Shown here: positions 24,558 to 32,822 of the stretch, one piece after another
How positions within the stretch are numbered: the first letter of the stretch is position 1
Layout: each line of letters starts with the position of its first letter
Made by a program: the position numbers and the translations under genes
Assembly (NCBI RefSeq): GCF_040111675.1
Contig: NZ_CP157794.1
Span: 2,129,501 to 2,193,500 of the forward strand
Origin: Salinarimonas sp.
Lineage (GTDB): Bacteria > Pseudomonadota > Alphaproteobacteria > Rhizobiales > Beijerinckiaceae
Direction: 5' to 3'
DNA: 64,000 bases
The notes under the pieces: model-generated
What the model was told of the DNA's origin: nothing
The model's input: only the letters and a program-made list of their open reading frames with translations
The model's database searches: none

Positions 24558-24728
24558 CGTCAGCCCGCCCGGGTCCTGCGCATGCGGACAGCGCCGTCCG
24601 CCGGCCGCGTCCGCTTCCGGCCGAAGACGCGCCAGCGTCGCGCGAATCGGGGCAGGGGAAGCCACGGCCGCGCGAAGAATGGCCTCAATCGGGCCGGACG
24701 GAAAGAGCGTCGGGCCCCGGGGGGCGAG
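24558..24728 (-). promoter_or_regulatory. Presumed promoter region of the CDP-deoxysugar operon
   Basis: This 171-bp gap lies upstream of the first gene of the minus-strand operon and downstream of the unrelated 210-residue gene, so the operon promoter must be here or further upstream. It is GC rich. I see no clear -35/-10 pair, operator repeat or terminator hairpin with a T-run. Confidence 0.3.
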
Positions 24729-25361
24729 CTAGCCTCGGTCCATGAGCCGAGCGTCCACGAACCGGTCCCAGGCTTCGAACGGCGACGTCGACGCGATCTG
24801 CGCCTCGGGGATCGCGCCCTCCGCGGCGCTCTCGGGGGCCGGCACGTGGAACAGGCCGACGGCCCAGTCCGGCGTCTCGTCGCTCGGCGGCACCGGCTCT
24901 CCGGTCAGCGCGGAGAAGAAGGCGGCCCCGTTCCGGCAGCCGGCTCGAAACGCCCCGGTGGGGGTGCGGCTCAGGAGCAGGATCTCGGTCCCGAACAGGG
25001 AGCCGTCGAGGCCGGTGAGGCGCGTCCACGCGGTCTCCTGCACGCCGGCGAGGGCTTCTTCGTTCAGCGGCCCCGTCTTGCGCTTGGCGGTGAGCGTGAT
25101 TAGCGTCCCGAGATATCCGATCAGGTACGGATCGAGCCACACGGAGTCGGAAGTGTCGCTCACGTCGCCGAGGGCCGCGAGCCGATCGAGCCCCGCCGCC
25201 CGTCCGATCGTGTCCGTTTCGCTCGCCGTCGCGTCGTCGGTCGCGGCGAGCGCCGTCGCGCGCCGTGCGCGCGATCGGTCGACGAAGGGCGCCAGCGCCG
25301 CCACCGCCGCGCGGCGTCCCTGCCGAATCCTCCACAGGTCGCCGAGCGCGAGCGGGGCCAT
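24729..25361 (-). CDS. Hypothetical protein, 210 aa
   Basis: I do not recognise the family. The frame starting at ATG 25361 and ending at TAG 24729-24731 gives a balanced, protein-like composition, unlike the Arg-rich antisense frames. Features are an N-terminal APLALGDLWRIRQGRRAAV, a central DPYLIGYLGTLITLTAKRKTG segment that could be a short amphipathic helix, and a C-terminal WAVGLFHVPAP and SPFEAWDRFVDARL. There is no signal peptide or convincing membrane helix. It is divergent from the next gene across only 27 bp, so both may share a control region. Function unknown. Confidence 0.6.
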   Translation of the reverse strand: MAPLALGDLWRIRQGRRAAVAALAPFVDRSRARRATALAATDDATASETDTIGRAAGLDRLAALGDVSDTSDSVWLDPYLIGYLGTLITLTAKRKTGPLNEEALAGVQETAWTRLTGLDGSLFGTEILLLSRTPTGAFRAGCRNGAAFFSALTGEPVPPSDETPDWAVGLFHVPAPESAAEGAIPEAQIASTSPFEAWDRFVDARLMDRG

Positions 25362-25388
25362 CCTCACGCCTCCGGGCCTGAGGTCGTG

Positions 25389-26009
25389 GTGAGCGAGACG
25401 CCTCCGTCGCGCCGCTCGCGGCTGCCGAGCGCGCCGGATTTCGACGCGCTCGCCGCCGCGGCGCCGTCCTCCGCCGACCGGCGGACCGAGGTCCTCGCCC
25501 TGATCGGCAACCTCGTCTTCGCCTGGTCGAACAACGAGAGCCTGTTCATCTACGTCCTCATGCTCCTGCTCGAGACGGACGAGGTCTCGGCCGCCATCGT
25601 CTTCGGCACGCTCAACACGACGCGCGCCCGCCTCGATCTCGTGGAGCGCCTCGCCAAGGCCAAGATCGCCGACCCCGAGCTCGCCCGCGAGCTCGACGGG
25701 ATCCTCTCCCGGTTCTCGCGCCAGACGAAGCTGCGCAACGACCTGAACCACTCGATGTACACCGTGAACCAGAGCGGCGAGATCACCCACACCCGGCTCA
25801 TGAAGCTCGAGCAGCGCGGCGGCGGCCTGTCGTTCGGCCGCGTGCGCGAGATGAGCCGGGAACGTCTCGACGAGCTCGCCCGCGCGATCGCCGAGCACGG
25901 CGTGCTCAACCGCGACATCTGGGCCTTCCTGCCCCGGCTTGAGGCCCATCTCGAGGCCCGCGCCCGTCGCGGACGCGGGTCGGCTGCGCCGGGCCCCCGG
26001 CGCGGATAG
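25389..26009 (+). CDS. Hypothetical protein, 206 aa, predicted all-helical
   Basis: Function not recognised. The start is GTG 25389; GTG 25386 is also in frame. After a Pro/Arg/Ala-rich N-terminus (about 35 residues) the body looks helical: VLALIGNLVFAWSNNESLFIYVLMLL near residue 45, then TTRARLDLVERLAKAKIADPELARELDGIL and KLRNDLNHSMYTV. The R-N-D-L-N-H pattern resembles the RxxxxH of HEPN-type folds, which I offer only as a possibility. The C-terminal 20 residues are Arg/Gly/Pro rich. It is divergent from the 210-residue unknown gene. Confidence 0.6.
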   Translation: MSETPPSRRSRLPSAPDFDALAAAAPSSADRRTEVLALIGNLVFAWSNNESLFIYVLMLLLETDEVSAAIVFGTLNTTRARLDLVERLAKAKIADPELARELDGILSRFSRQTKLRNDLNHSMYTVNQSGEITHTRLMKLEQRGGGLSFGRVREMSRERLDELARAIAEHGVLNRDIWAFLPRLEAHLEARARRGRGSAAPGPRRG

Positions 26010-26055
26010 GCCGGGCGGCTCGCGCGGCCCTCGCGGGAGACGGCGCCCACCGTCC

Positions 26056-27405
26056 TCACGATTCGCGGAAGGCGCGGGCCATGCTGTCCTTCAGCGGCCG
26101 CATCAGGTACTCGAAGAAGGTGCGCTCGGCCGTCTCGATGTACACCTCGGCCGGCATGCCGGCGGTCGGCTCGAAATGCGGCACGCGCGCGACCGAGCCC
26201 TCGTCGAGCGCGATGCGCACGACGTAGAGGTCGCTCTCGTCGGCGGACAGCGGCCGCTCCTCGGGAAGGGTGTCGGCCGAGAGGTAGATCACCTCGCCCT
26301 CGACCATCGGCGTCGTGCGCTGGTTGAGCGCCGTGAGGCGTACGGAGGCGTTCTGGCCGCGGCGGACGCTGTCGATGTCGCGCGGGCGCACCTTCGCCTC
26401 GATCAGGAGCGGCTCGTCCACGGGCACGATCTCCATCACGTTCTTGCCGGCCTCGATCACGCCGCCGGCCGTGTGGTAGCGCATCTTCACCACCACGCCC
26501 TCCACCGGCGCGACGATGCGGATGCGCTCCAGCACGTTCTCGGCCGAGCGGATCCGCTCGCGCAGATCGCTCATCTCGGCATGGACGTGCTGGAGCTCCT
26601 CGACCGCCGCCTTCACCGCCGCGTTGCGCAGGGCGTTGATCTGCTCCTGCCCGCGGGCGATGCGCTCCTTGGCGTCTCCGAGATCCCCGATCAGCCGGCC
26701 GATCTCGCCGTGCATGTTGGAGCGGGCCCGCTGCAGGGCGAGCACCTCCGGCCGGCGCACGAGCCCTTGCGAGAGGAGCTGCTCCTTGTCGGCGAGCTCC
26801 TCCTCGAAGAAGGCGATCTGCTCGCGCACGGCGCCGAGCTGGACCTCGTTGCCGCCCACGCGCTCCTGGAGCGCGTCGAGGCCGCGGGTGAGGGTGGCGA
26901 TCTCGCTGTCGAGATGGCGGCGACGCGCGCTGAAGGTGAGCCGCTGGCGCTCGATCATCTCCGCCACGTCCGGGTCCGAGGCCTTGGCGAGCAGCACCTC
27001 CGGGAAGCCGACCTCCTGGTGGCCCTCGATCTCGGCGACGAGCCGGGCCTCCGCCGCGAGCGTGCGGGCGAAGCGCAGCTGCAGCCGGCGCAGCTCGGCC
27101 CGCGGCGCGACCTCGTCGAGGAGGACCAGGGTCTGCCCCGGCGTGACGTGATCGCCCTCGCGCACGAGGATGTCCTTGATGACGCCGCCCTCGAGGTGCT
27201 GCACGGTCTTGTTCGAGCCCGTGGTCACGAAGACGCCGGTCGCGACGACGGCGCCGGCGATGGGCGCCGCGTTCGCCCAGACGCCGAAGGCGAGAAAGGT
27301 CGCCCCGAGCACGACGCTGCCGAGGAGCGTCGGGCCCCGGGCGCTGCGCGGCACGGCGGCGTACCAGTCGCGGGGGGGCGTGGATTGCGGTGCCGGTGCG
27401 CTCAT
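26056..27405 (-). CDS. Type I secretion periplasmic adaptor, HlyD/PrtE family (system A)
   Basis: 449 residues. A cytoplasmic N-terminus of about 25 residues precedes one membrane helix (LLGSVVLGATFLAFGVWANA). A short lipoyl half follows with VQHLEGGVIKDILVREGDHV. A long coiled-coil hairpin runs from about residue 110 to 290, then comes the second lipoyl half (RIVAPVEGVVVKMRYHTAGG) and a C-terminal beta domain ending MRPLKDSMARAFRES. This is the membrane-fusion protein of a type I secretion system, linking the inner-membrane ATPase to a TolC-like channel. No TolC homologue is in the window. It lies 9 bp downstream of its partner ATPase gene. Confidence 0.92.
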   Translation of the reverse strand: MSAPAPQSTPPRDWYAAVPRSARGPTLLGSVVLGATFLAFGVWANAAPIAGAVVATGVFVTTGSNKTVQHLEGGVIKDILVREGDHVTPGQTLVLLDEVAPRAELRRLQLRFARTLAAEARLVAEIEGHQEVGFPEVLLAKASDPDVAEMIERQRLTFSARRRHLDSEIATLTRGLDALQERVGGNEVQLGAVREQIAFFEEELADKEQLLSQGLVRRPEVLALQRARSNMHGEIGRLIGDLGDAKERIARGQEQINALRNAAVKAAVEELQHVHAEMSDLRERIRSAENVLERIRIVAPVEGVVVKMRYHTAGGVIEAGKNVMEIVPVDEPLLIEAKVRPRDIDSVRRGQNASVRLTALNQRTTPMVEGEVIYLSADTLPEERPLSADESDLYVVRIALDEGSVARVPHFEPTAGMPAEVYIETAERTFFEYLMRPLKDSMARAFRES

Positions 27406-27414
27406 GGCTCGTCC

Positions 27415-29781
27415 TCACTCGTCGATCAGCGGGGTGGCGTCGGCGCCGGGAAGCCGCGACCCGTCCGCCTTCTTGCCGAACAGCACGGGCAGCATCTGGT
27501 CGCGCGGCCCGAGCGCCTTCACGTTGCCCTCGTTCAGGATCATGATCTTGTCGACGCTCTTGAGCAGCGTGGGGCGCTGGGTGATGGCGACGATCGTGAT
27601 CCCGCGCTCCTTCGCACGCACCAGCGCCTTGGCCAGCGCCCGCTCGCCATGGGTGTCGAGGTTGGAGTTCGGCTCGTCGAGCACCACGAAGCGCGGCTCG
27701 CCGAAGAAGGCCCGGGCGAGCCCGATGCGCTGCTTCTGCCCGCCGGAGAGCGGGCTGCCGTCCATGGCGATGGGCGTCTCGTAGCCTTGCGCGAAATGCG
27801 AGATCATCTCGTGCACGTCGGCGAGCTCGGCCGCCTCGAAGACCTGCGCGTCGGTGGCGTCCTCGCGCATGCGGGCTATGTTCTGCTTGATCGTGCCGGG
27901 GAAGAGCTGCACGTCCTGCGGCAGGTAGCCGACGCTCTCGCCGAATTGCCGCGGGTCCCAGTTGCGCAGCTCCATGTGGTCGAGCCGCACGTTCCCGGCC
28001 GTGGGCACGATCGAGCCCACCAGCATCCGCGCGAGCGTGGATTTGCCGGTGCCGGAATTGCCGACGATGGCGAGGCTCTCGCCGGGCTCGAGCGAGAAGG
28101 TGACGCCGTTGAGGATGACCTTCTTGTTCGGCGGCGGCACGTACAGGATGCGCTCGACCTCGAGCTTGCCCCGCGGTCGCGGCAGGCGCAGGCGCTCCAG
28201 GTTGAGCGGCGAGGACTGCAGGAGAGCCCGGATGCGGGCGTAGGCCGACCGCGCCTGGACGAAGTTCTTCCAGCCCTCGATCGTCCCCTCCACCGGCTGC
28301 AGGGCGCGGCTCGCCACGATGGAGGCGGCGATGATCATGCCGCCGGTCAGCGTGCCCTCGAGCGCGAGAAAGGCGCCGTAGCCGAGGATCGCGACCTGCG
28401 TGCACAGGCGCAGGAACTTCGAGATCCCGGCGAGCACGATGTTGCGGTCCTGCGCCATCACCTGGGCGGTCAGGCTCTCAGCCGTCTCCCGTCCCCAGAT
28501 CGCCACGCCTTCGGGGGTCATGCCCATGGCGTTGATGACCTGCGCGTTGCGCGCCATCGCGTCCGCCTGGAGGTTGGCGCGGCTGGCGTAGGCGTTCGCC
28601 TTGGCGAAGGACAGGGCGGTCATGCGCTGGTTGATCGCCGCGAGCGTGAGCAGGACGAGGCTGCTCGCGAAGACGATGAAGCCGAGCTCGGGGTGGATCA
28701 GGAAAACGACGAGCATGTAGAGGGGCACGGTGGGGCTGTCGAGCATGGTCAGCAGCACCGGACCCGTGATGAAGCTGCGCAGCTGCTGCAGGTCCGAGAG
28801 CGTCTGGAACTCGCGGGAGGAGCCGTTCTGGGCGGCCTTCGCCGCCGCCGAGAGCACGGGCGCGCCGAGCTTGCTCTCGGCCTCCGTCGCGATCCGCACC
28901 AGGATCAGGCGACGCATCATGTCGAGAAGCGCGTGCGCCGCGATGGCGCCCACCACGATGAGCGTCAGCATGGCGAGCGTATCGAGGCTGCGGCTCGTCA
29001 GCACCCGGTCCGAGACCTGGAACAGGTAGATCGGGATCGCGAGAACGAGCATGTTCACGACGAACGAGAACAGGGCGACGGTGACGAGGTTTCGCCGCGC
29101 CTGCGCGAGACCCGTCGTGAGCACCGTGCGGAAGTCCATGTCGCGCGAGCGGGACTGGACGCCGCCGCCACGGTCGTTGCCGCCGCCTCCGCCGCCGCCG
29201 CCGCCGCCCTGCGGCGTCTTCGGAGGCCGGCCGCCGCCGGGGGCGGTCGCCGGCGGCTGCGCGCGCGTCCGGGCGAGCGGCTCGGCGCGGGCGGCCGGAG
29301 CGCGCAGGCGCGGCTCCGGCTGCGCAGCCTCGGCGGCGGGCTTCGAGCGGCGCGCGGCGGGCGCTTCCGGCGGCGGCGGCGCGGGGCGCGTCCGCAGCCG
29401 TTCGGGCACGGGGAAGGCCGGCTGGGCGGTGGCCGCCCTCGCGGGCTGCGGCGGTGCTTCGGGCGGCGGTGCGGGCGGTGCGGACGGTGCGGGAGGCGCC
29501 GCCAAGGCCTGCTCGACGAGCGGCACGGCCGCGGCGGCGGCCTTCGTGACCGGCCGCTCCGGCGTCGGCTCCGTCACTGGCCGCGGCTCCGGCGACGCGC
29601 GGTCGGGGCCGATGTAGCGCGCTCCCGCGCTCGCCGCGTAGCGCGCCTCGAGCGCCTTGAGGCTCCCCACCAGGGAACCCGCCGTCGGCGCCGACGCGAA
29701 GCCCTCGGGGCCGATGTCGACAAACGCCTCCTCGCGCTCCGGCAGGTCGGCGCGCGTCTCGTAATCGTCGTGGCGATCCAT
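27415..29781 (-). CDS. Type I secretion ATPase/permease, PrtD-like, with long Pro-rich N-terminus (system A)
   Basis: 788 residues, about 200 longer than typical PrtD. The first ~205 residues are Pro/Ala/Arg rich and end in a Gly-rich run near residues 190-205. Then come six membrane helices (from DFRTVLTTGLAQARRNLV) and a nucleotide-binding domain with Walker A GNSGTGKST, Q-loop YLPQDVQLF, signature LSGGQKQRIGLARAF and Walker B FVVLDEPNSNLD. The H-loop reads AITQRPTL, with Gln (CAG) where family members have His. It exports unfolded proteins across both membranes with the HlyD partner. Candidate substrates are the 653- and 302-residue proteins encoded upstream. Confidence 0.92.
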   Translation of the reverse strand: MDRHDDYETRADLPEREEAFVDIGPEGFASAPTAGSLVGSLKALEARYAASAGARYIGPDRASPEPRPVTEPTPERPVTKAAAAAVPLVEQALAAPPAPSAPPAPPPEAPPQPARAATAQPAFPVPERLRTRPAPPPPEAPAARRSKPAAEAAQPEPRLRAPAARAEPLARTRAQPPATAPGGGRPPKTPQGGGGGGGGGGNDRGGGVQSRSRDMDFRTVLTTGLAQARRNLVTVALFSFVVNMLVLAIPIYLFQVSDRVLTSRSLDTLAMLTLIVVGAIAAHALLDMMRRLILVRIATEAESKLGAPVLSAAAKAAQNGSSREFQTLSDLQQLRSFITGPVLLTMLDSPTVPLYMLVVFLIHPELGFIVFASSLVLLTLAAINQRMTALSFAKANAYASRANLQADAMARNAQVINAMGMTPEGVAIWGRETAESLTAQVMAQDRNIVLAGISKFLRLCTQVAILGYGAFLALEGTLTGGMIIAASIVASRALQPVEGTIEGWKNFVQARSAYARIRALLQSSPLNLERLRLPRPRGKLEVERILYVPPPNKKVILNGVTFSLEPGESLAIVGNSGTGKSTLARMLVGSIVPTAGNVRLDHMELRNWDPRQFGESVGYLPQDVQLFPGTIKQNIARMREDATDAQVFEAAELADVHEMISHFAQGYETPIAMDGSPLSGGQKQRIGLARAFFGEPRFVVLDEPNSNLDTHGERALAKALVRAKERGITIVAITQRPTLLKSVDKIMILNEGNVKALGPRDQMLPVLFGKKADGSRLPGADATPLIDE

Positions 29782-29815
29782 GAATGGTCCCCCCGTCCGG
29801 GCTCGGCCCGTCGGT

Positions 29816-31777
29816 TCACGTCAACATCGAGCCCATGGCGTCGCCGTCTCCCGCGAGCGGCGCGCCGCCGAACACCTCGTCGTCGTCCTGCTGGAGCTCC
29901 GGGCCGCCGGTGAAGGCGACGAGCTCCGGCGCCAGGCCGAACTCGTCCGATCCGTCGTCGTCGATCACGATCTCGGCCTGGACGAGGAAATCCTCCTCGT
30001 AGACCTCGCCGCCGACATGCGTCGCGACGGCGGCCTGGGTATCGGCGATCGCCGCGACGTTCGTCAGCCGGTTGCCGCCCGTCGCGATCCATTGCTCGGC
30101 GCCCTCCTCGCCGTGCGCCGCGAAGGCGGGGAGGATCTGCGCCGCTTGGTCCGCATCGGCGACGATGTTGAGCTGATGCACCAGGTTGACGTCGTGGTAG
30201 TCGCCGGTGACGTAGAGCACCTTCATGTCGGCGGAGCCGATCCCGTTCAGCGCCCACCATTCCGCCGGGTCGAGCGAGTCGTCCGTGAGCAGGCGTCCGA
30301 CGAACGCGCCGAGGTCGTCGTCGAGCGCCGTGAATCCGCCGCCGCCGTAATGCGCGATCAGCGCCTCGTTCGTCAGCTGGTTCTGCCCTGTCGAGATGGT
30401 CTGCGCGCCGGCGCCGCCCATGTGCCCGACGACCACGCCGTCGCTGTCGAGCAGCGCGTTCATCTGGACGATCCAGTTCGCCGAATAGGCGTTCCCGCCG
30501 ACGACGATCAGGTCGTAATTGCCGGTGAACTGCAGGAACTCGGCCAGGTTCAGGCTCAGGTTCTCGCCCATGCGCACCTGGGAGAAAAAGCCGTACTCGG
30601 TCTTGGAGTAGAGATCGTTGTCGACCAGAAGATTCGTCTGGTAGAGCGCCTTCACGTCCCAGAAATCGCCCTCCAGCACGTCGACCTTCCAGCGCAGGCC
30701 GCCGAAGCCGGGGCGCTCGAGCGCGCCGAGATCGACGTCCTCGTCGAGGAACTCCGCCACGTTGGTCAGCCTGTCGCCGCCGCCGCCGTCCCAGGCCGCG
30801 CCCGCGAGCCCGGCCGCGAGGCTCGACCCCTGCGCGCCGAAGGTGAGCACGCTGTCGACGTTCATGATGGCGTTGATCTGCACGATCGCGTCGAGACGGT
30901 AGTAGTCGCCGAATACGATCGTCTGCAGGGACAGCTCGTTGAGGTCCTGGACGACGGCGAAGTTCGTCGCCTCGTTGGCGCCGAGCTCGGCGTGCGCGCC
31001 GACGGCCTCGTGGCCGTTGCGTCCCTCCGGCATGCCGGCGCGCGTCTCGAGATCGGGCAGCGTCCAGTCGTCCGCCACGCGCTCTCCGTCGACGAACTTG
31101 CCGGGGCCGTCCACCGCGTGGGCGTCGAGCGTCCCGTCGCCGTCGCCCGCCGCCAAGGCGGCATGGCGGGCGGCGAGGACCTCGACGACCGCCTCGTGCC
31201 CCTGCGGCGCGATCAGGGCCTCGGGCGCCGCCTCGCGGGCTGCGCTCATCAGCGCGTCGAGCGCCGCCGCCGGATCGACCGTCAGCAGCCCCGATGCCAG
31301 GTTCTCGCCCCAGACATGGATGTCGGAATCGTTCATGCGGTTGAGCTGCGTCACCTGCGCCAGGGTCTCGCCGGCGGCGTCGGTCCGCTCGATCGGCGCG
31401 CGCAGCTGCAGCCCGAATGTCGGGAAGGCGGCCAGCGGATCACGCGGAGCCGGAATGGACGAAGGCGACGTGTCGTCGTCGCGCTCGCCGTCCGGGCGGC
31501 GATAGGCGGAATCCCGAGCGCCGGGCAGGGCCAGAAGCTCGGCCTCGATCGGCGGTGCGAGAGTCGGCAGCCACCAGGGGCTGGACAGGCTGTAGGTGGG
31601 CTCGAGGGGCGGTGCGACCGGGGCCGCGCTCGGTGTCTGCGGCAGGTTCTCGTCCGGGCGCCAGGGCGGCTCGTCGTCGTAGACCGCCCAGCTGCGCGCG
31701 ACCTCGTCGATGAGATGGAGATAGCCGGCGAAGTGCCAGATCGCCTCGGTGACGCCGGTGGTGGTGACGCTCGTCAT
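29816..31777 (-). CDS. Large acidic repeat protein, probable type I secretion substrate
   Basis: 653 residues with no N-terminal signal peptide and no RTX nonapeptides. The first ~150 residues are Pro rich. From about residue 270 onward an imperfect unit recurs five times, best seen as GDYYRLDAIVQINAIMNVDS, GDFWDVKALYQTNLLVDND, GNAYSANWIVQMNALLDSD, GDYHDVNLVHQLNIVADAD and a degenerate last copy. A GNRLTNVAAI-type segment follows several of them. The consensus is G-D-x-Y-x4-hhh-Q-x-N-x4-D-x-D. The protein is acidic with very few lysines. It lies 34 bp upstream of the secretion ATPase gene, in the same direction, so export by that system is the natural inference. Adhesin or matrix roles are speculative. 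Confidence 0.75.
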   Translation of the reverse strand: MTSVTTTGVTEAIWHFAGYLHLIDEVARSWAVYDDEPPWRPDENLPQTPSAAPVAPPLEPTYSLSSPWWLPTLAPPIEAELLALPGARDSAYRRPDGERDDDTSPSSIPAPRDPLAAFPTFGLQLRAPIERTDAAGETLAQVTQLNRMNDSDIHVWGENLASGLLTVDPAAALDALMSAAREAAPEALIAPQGHEAVVEVLAARHAALAAGDGDGTLDAHAVDGPGKFVDGERVADDWTLPDLETRAGMPEGRNGHEAVGAHAELGANEATNFAVVQDLNELSLQTIVFGDYYRLDAIVQINAIMNVDSVLTFGAQGSSLAAGLAGAAWDGGGGDRLTNVAEFLDEDVDLGALERPGFGGLRWKVDVLEGDFWDVKALYQTNLLVDNDLYSKTEYGFFSQVRMGENLSLNLAEFLQFTGNYDLIVVGGNAYSANWIVQMNALLDSDGVVVGHMGGAGAQTISTGQNQLTNEALIAHYGGGGFTALDDDLGAFVGRLLTDDSLDPAEWWALNGIGSADMKVLYVTGDYHDVNLVHQLNIVADADQAAQILPAFAAHGEEGAEQWIATGGNRLTNVAAIADTQAAVATHVGGEVYEEDFLVQAEIVIDDDGSDEFGLAPELVAFTGGPELQQDDDEVFGGAPLAGDGDAMGSMLT

Positions 31778-31877
31778 GGCGGCCGTCCTCTCGCGGCGCG
31801 CCGGGGCGGCGGCCGCGCGTCTCGGACTGAGAGGAGGCCGCGCGCGGGCAGGCGCCGCGCGCGGCCGGAGACGCCGT

Positions 31878-31903
31878 GGACCCGCGCCGACGGGCGCGGG
31901 TCC
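31878..31903 (-). terminator. GC-rich hairpin after the 302-aa gene, terminator-like
   Basis: A perfect 11-bp stem, 31878-31888/31893-31903 (GGACCCGCGCC/GGCGCGGGTCC) with a 4-nt loop, begins about 10 nt beyond the stop of the minus-strand 302-residue gene and upstream of the 653-residue gene. There is no T-tract, so it may only attenuate transcription or protect the transcript end. Confidence 0.55.
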
Positions 31904-31913
31904 GAATGGCCGA

Positions 31914-32822
31914 TCACATCACGACGTCGTCGAAGTCGACGTCGCCGCCGGCCACGTTGAAGGTCGCCGAGTTGAACTGCACGTTGGCGCCCATCGTGAT
32001 GGTCTGGGTGAACGCCTCCGCCGAGGCGGCCGCATCGGCCGACCCGTTGACGCCGGCCGAGCCGCTGGCGCCGACGTCGGCATCGGAGTCCATCACGTCG
32101 GCGCGACCGCCGTCGGCGCGGACCGTCTGGCTGAACGACACGCCGGAGTCGGACTCGCGACCGCCGAGCTCGAGCAGCGCGAGATCGACGTCGAGGCCGC
32201 CGCTGGCGCCGAAGCTCACCGTGTTGCCGTTCCCCGTGTCCTGATCCGCCAGGTTGTTCACCTGGTCGACGGCGAAGTTGTTGCCGGTCGTCGTCGTCTG
32301 ATTGACGGCGTCCGCCATCACGATCGAATCGTCGATGTGATGGATGCCGTCGATGTCGATCACGTCGTCGTCGCGGGGCACGATCCCGTCGAGCCCGAGA
32401 TCGAGGTCGACGTCCACGTCGACGGTCACCTCGTTCTCATTGTAGTTGTAGTTGTCGTTATAGTTTTCGTTGTCATTCTCGTTATCGTTATCGTTGTAAT
32501 TGTCGTTCTCGTTGTCGTTCGTGTTCTCGGACACGGAGTCCAGCGTTGCGATGGCCTCGCCGATGCCGGACGCGTTGGCGTCAGCCTCGGCGTCGGCGTC
32601 AGCCTCCGAATCCGAGCTGCTGTCGTTGGCGAGATCCATGACGGCGGTCATGGACTGCGTCTGATCCTGATCCTGGCCCTGATCCTGGCCCTGGTCCTGG
32701 CCCTGATCCTGGCCCTGCTCCTGATCCTGCGCCTGCTCCTCGAGCTGCGCCTGCAGCTGCGCCTGCAGCTCCGCCTGGAGCTGACCCTGGCCTTGACCCT
32801 GAAGCTGAATCGGAATCGACAT
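31914..32822 (-). CDS. Low-complexity Q/N/D-rich protein, probable type I secretion substrate
   Basis: 302 residues with no lysine and no signal peptide. Start ATG 32822 has a GGAG ribosome-binding site. The N-terminus is a Gln-rich tract with tandem GQDQ units (residues 7-56). A Ser/Asp/Ala-rich linker follows, then an Asn/Asp/Glu/Tyr tract (about residues 100-128), then Asp-rich DVDVDLDLGL. The C-terminal half is less repetitive and contains FAVDQVNNLADQDTG, matching the Q-x-N...D-x-D pattern of neighbouring proteins. The extreme C-terminus, DVDFDDVVM, is acidic-hydrophobic, like many type I secretion signals. The DNA of the Asn/Asp tract is far lower in GC than its surroundings. Function unknown; an amyloid-like or matrix protein is possible. 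Confidence 0.7.
   Translation of the reverse strand: MSIPIQLQGQGQGQLQAELQAQLQAQLEEQAQDQEQGQDQGQDQGQDQGQDQDQTQSMTAVMDLANDSSSDSEADADAEADANASGIGEAIATLDSVSENTNDNENDNYNDNDNENDNENYNDNYNYNENEVTVDVDVDLDLGLDGIVPRDDDVIDIDGIHHIDDSIVMADAVNQTTTTGNNFAVDQVNNLADQDTGNGNTVSFGASGGLDVDLALLELGGRESDSGVSFSQTVRADGGRADVMDSDADVGASGSAGVNGSADAAASAEAFTQTITMGANVQFNSATFNVAGGDVDFDDVVM

Noticed and set aside
32655..32800. Tandem 12-bp repeat considered as a CRISPR or satellite array
   Set aside because: Units are contiguous, in frame and encode GQDQ-type repeats of the low-complexity protein. There are no spacers.
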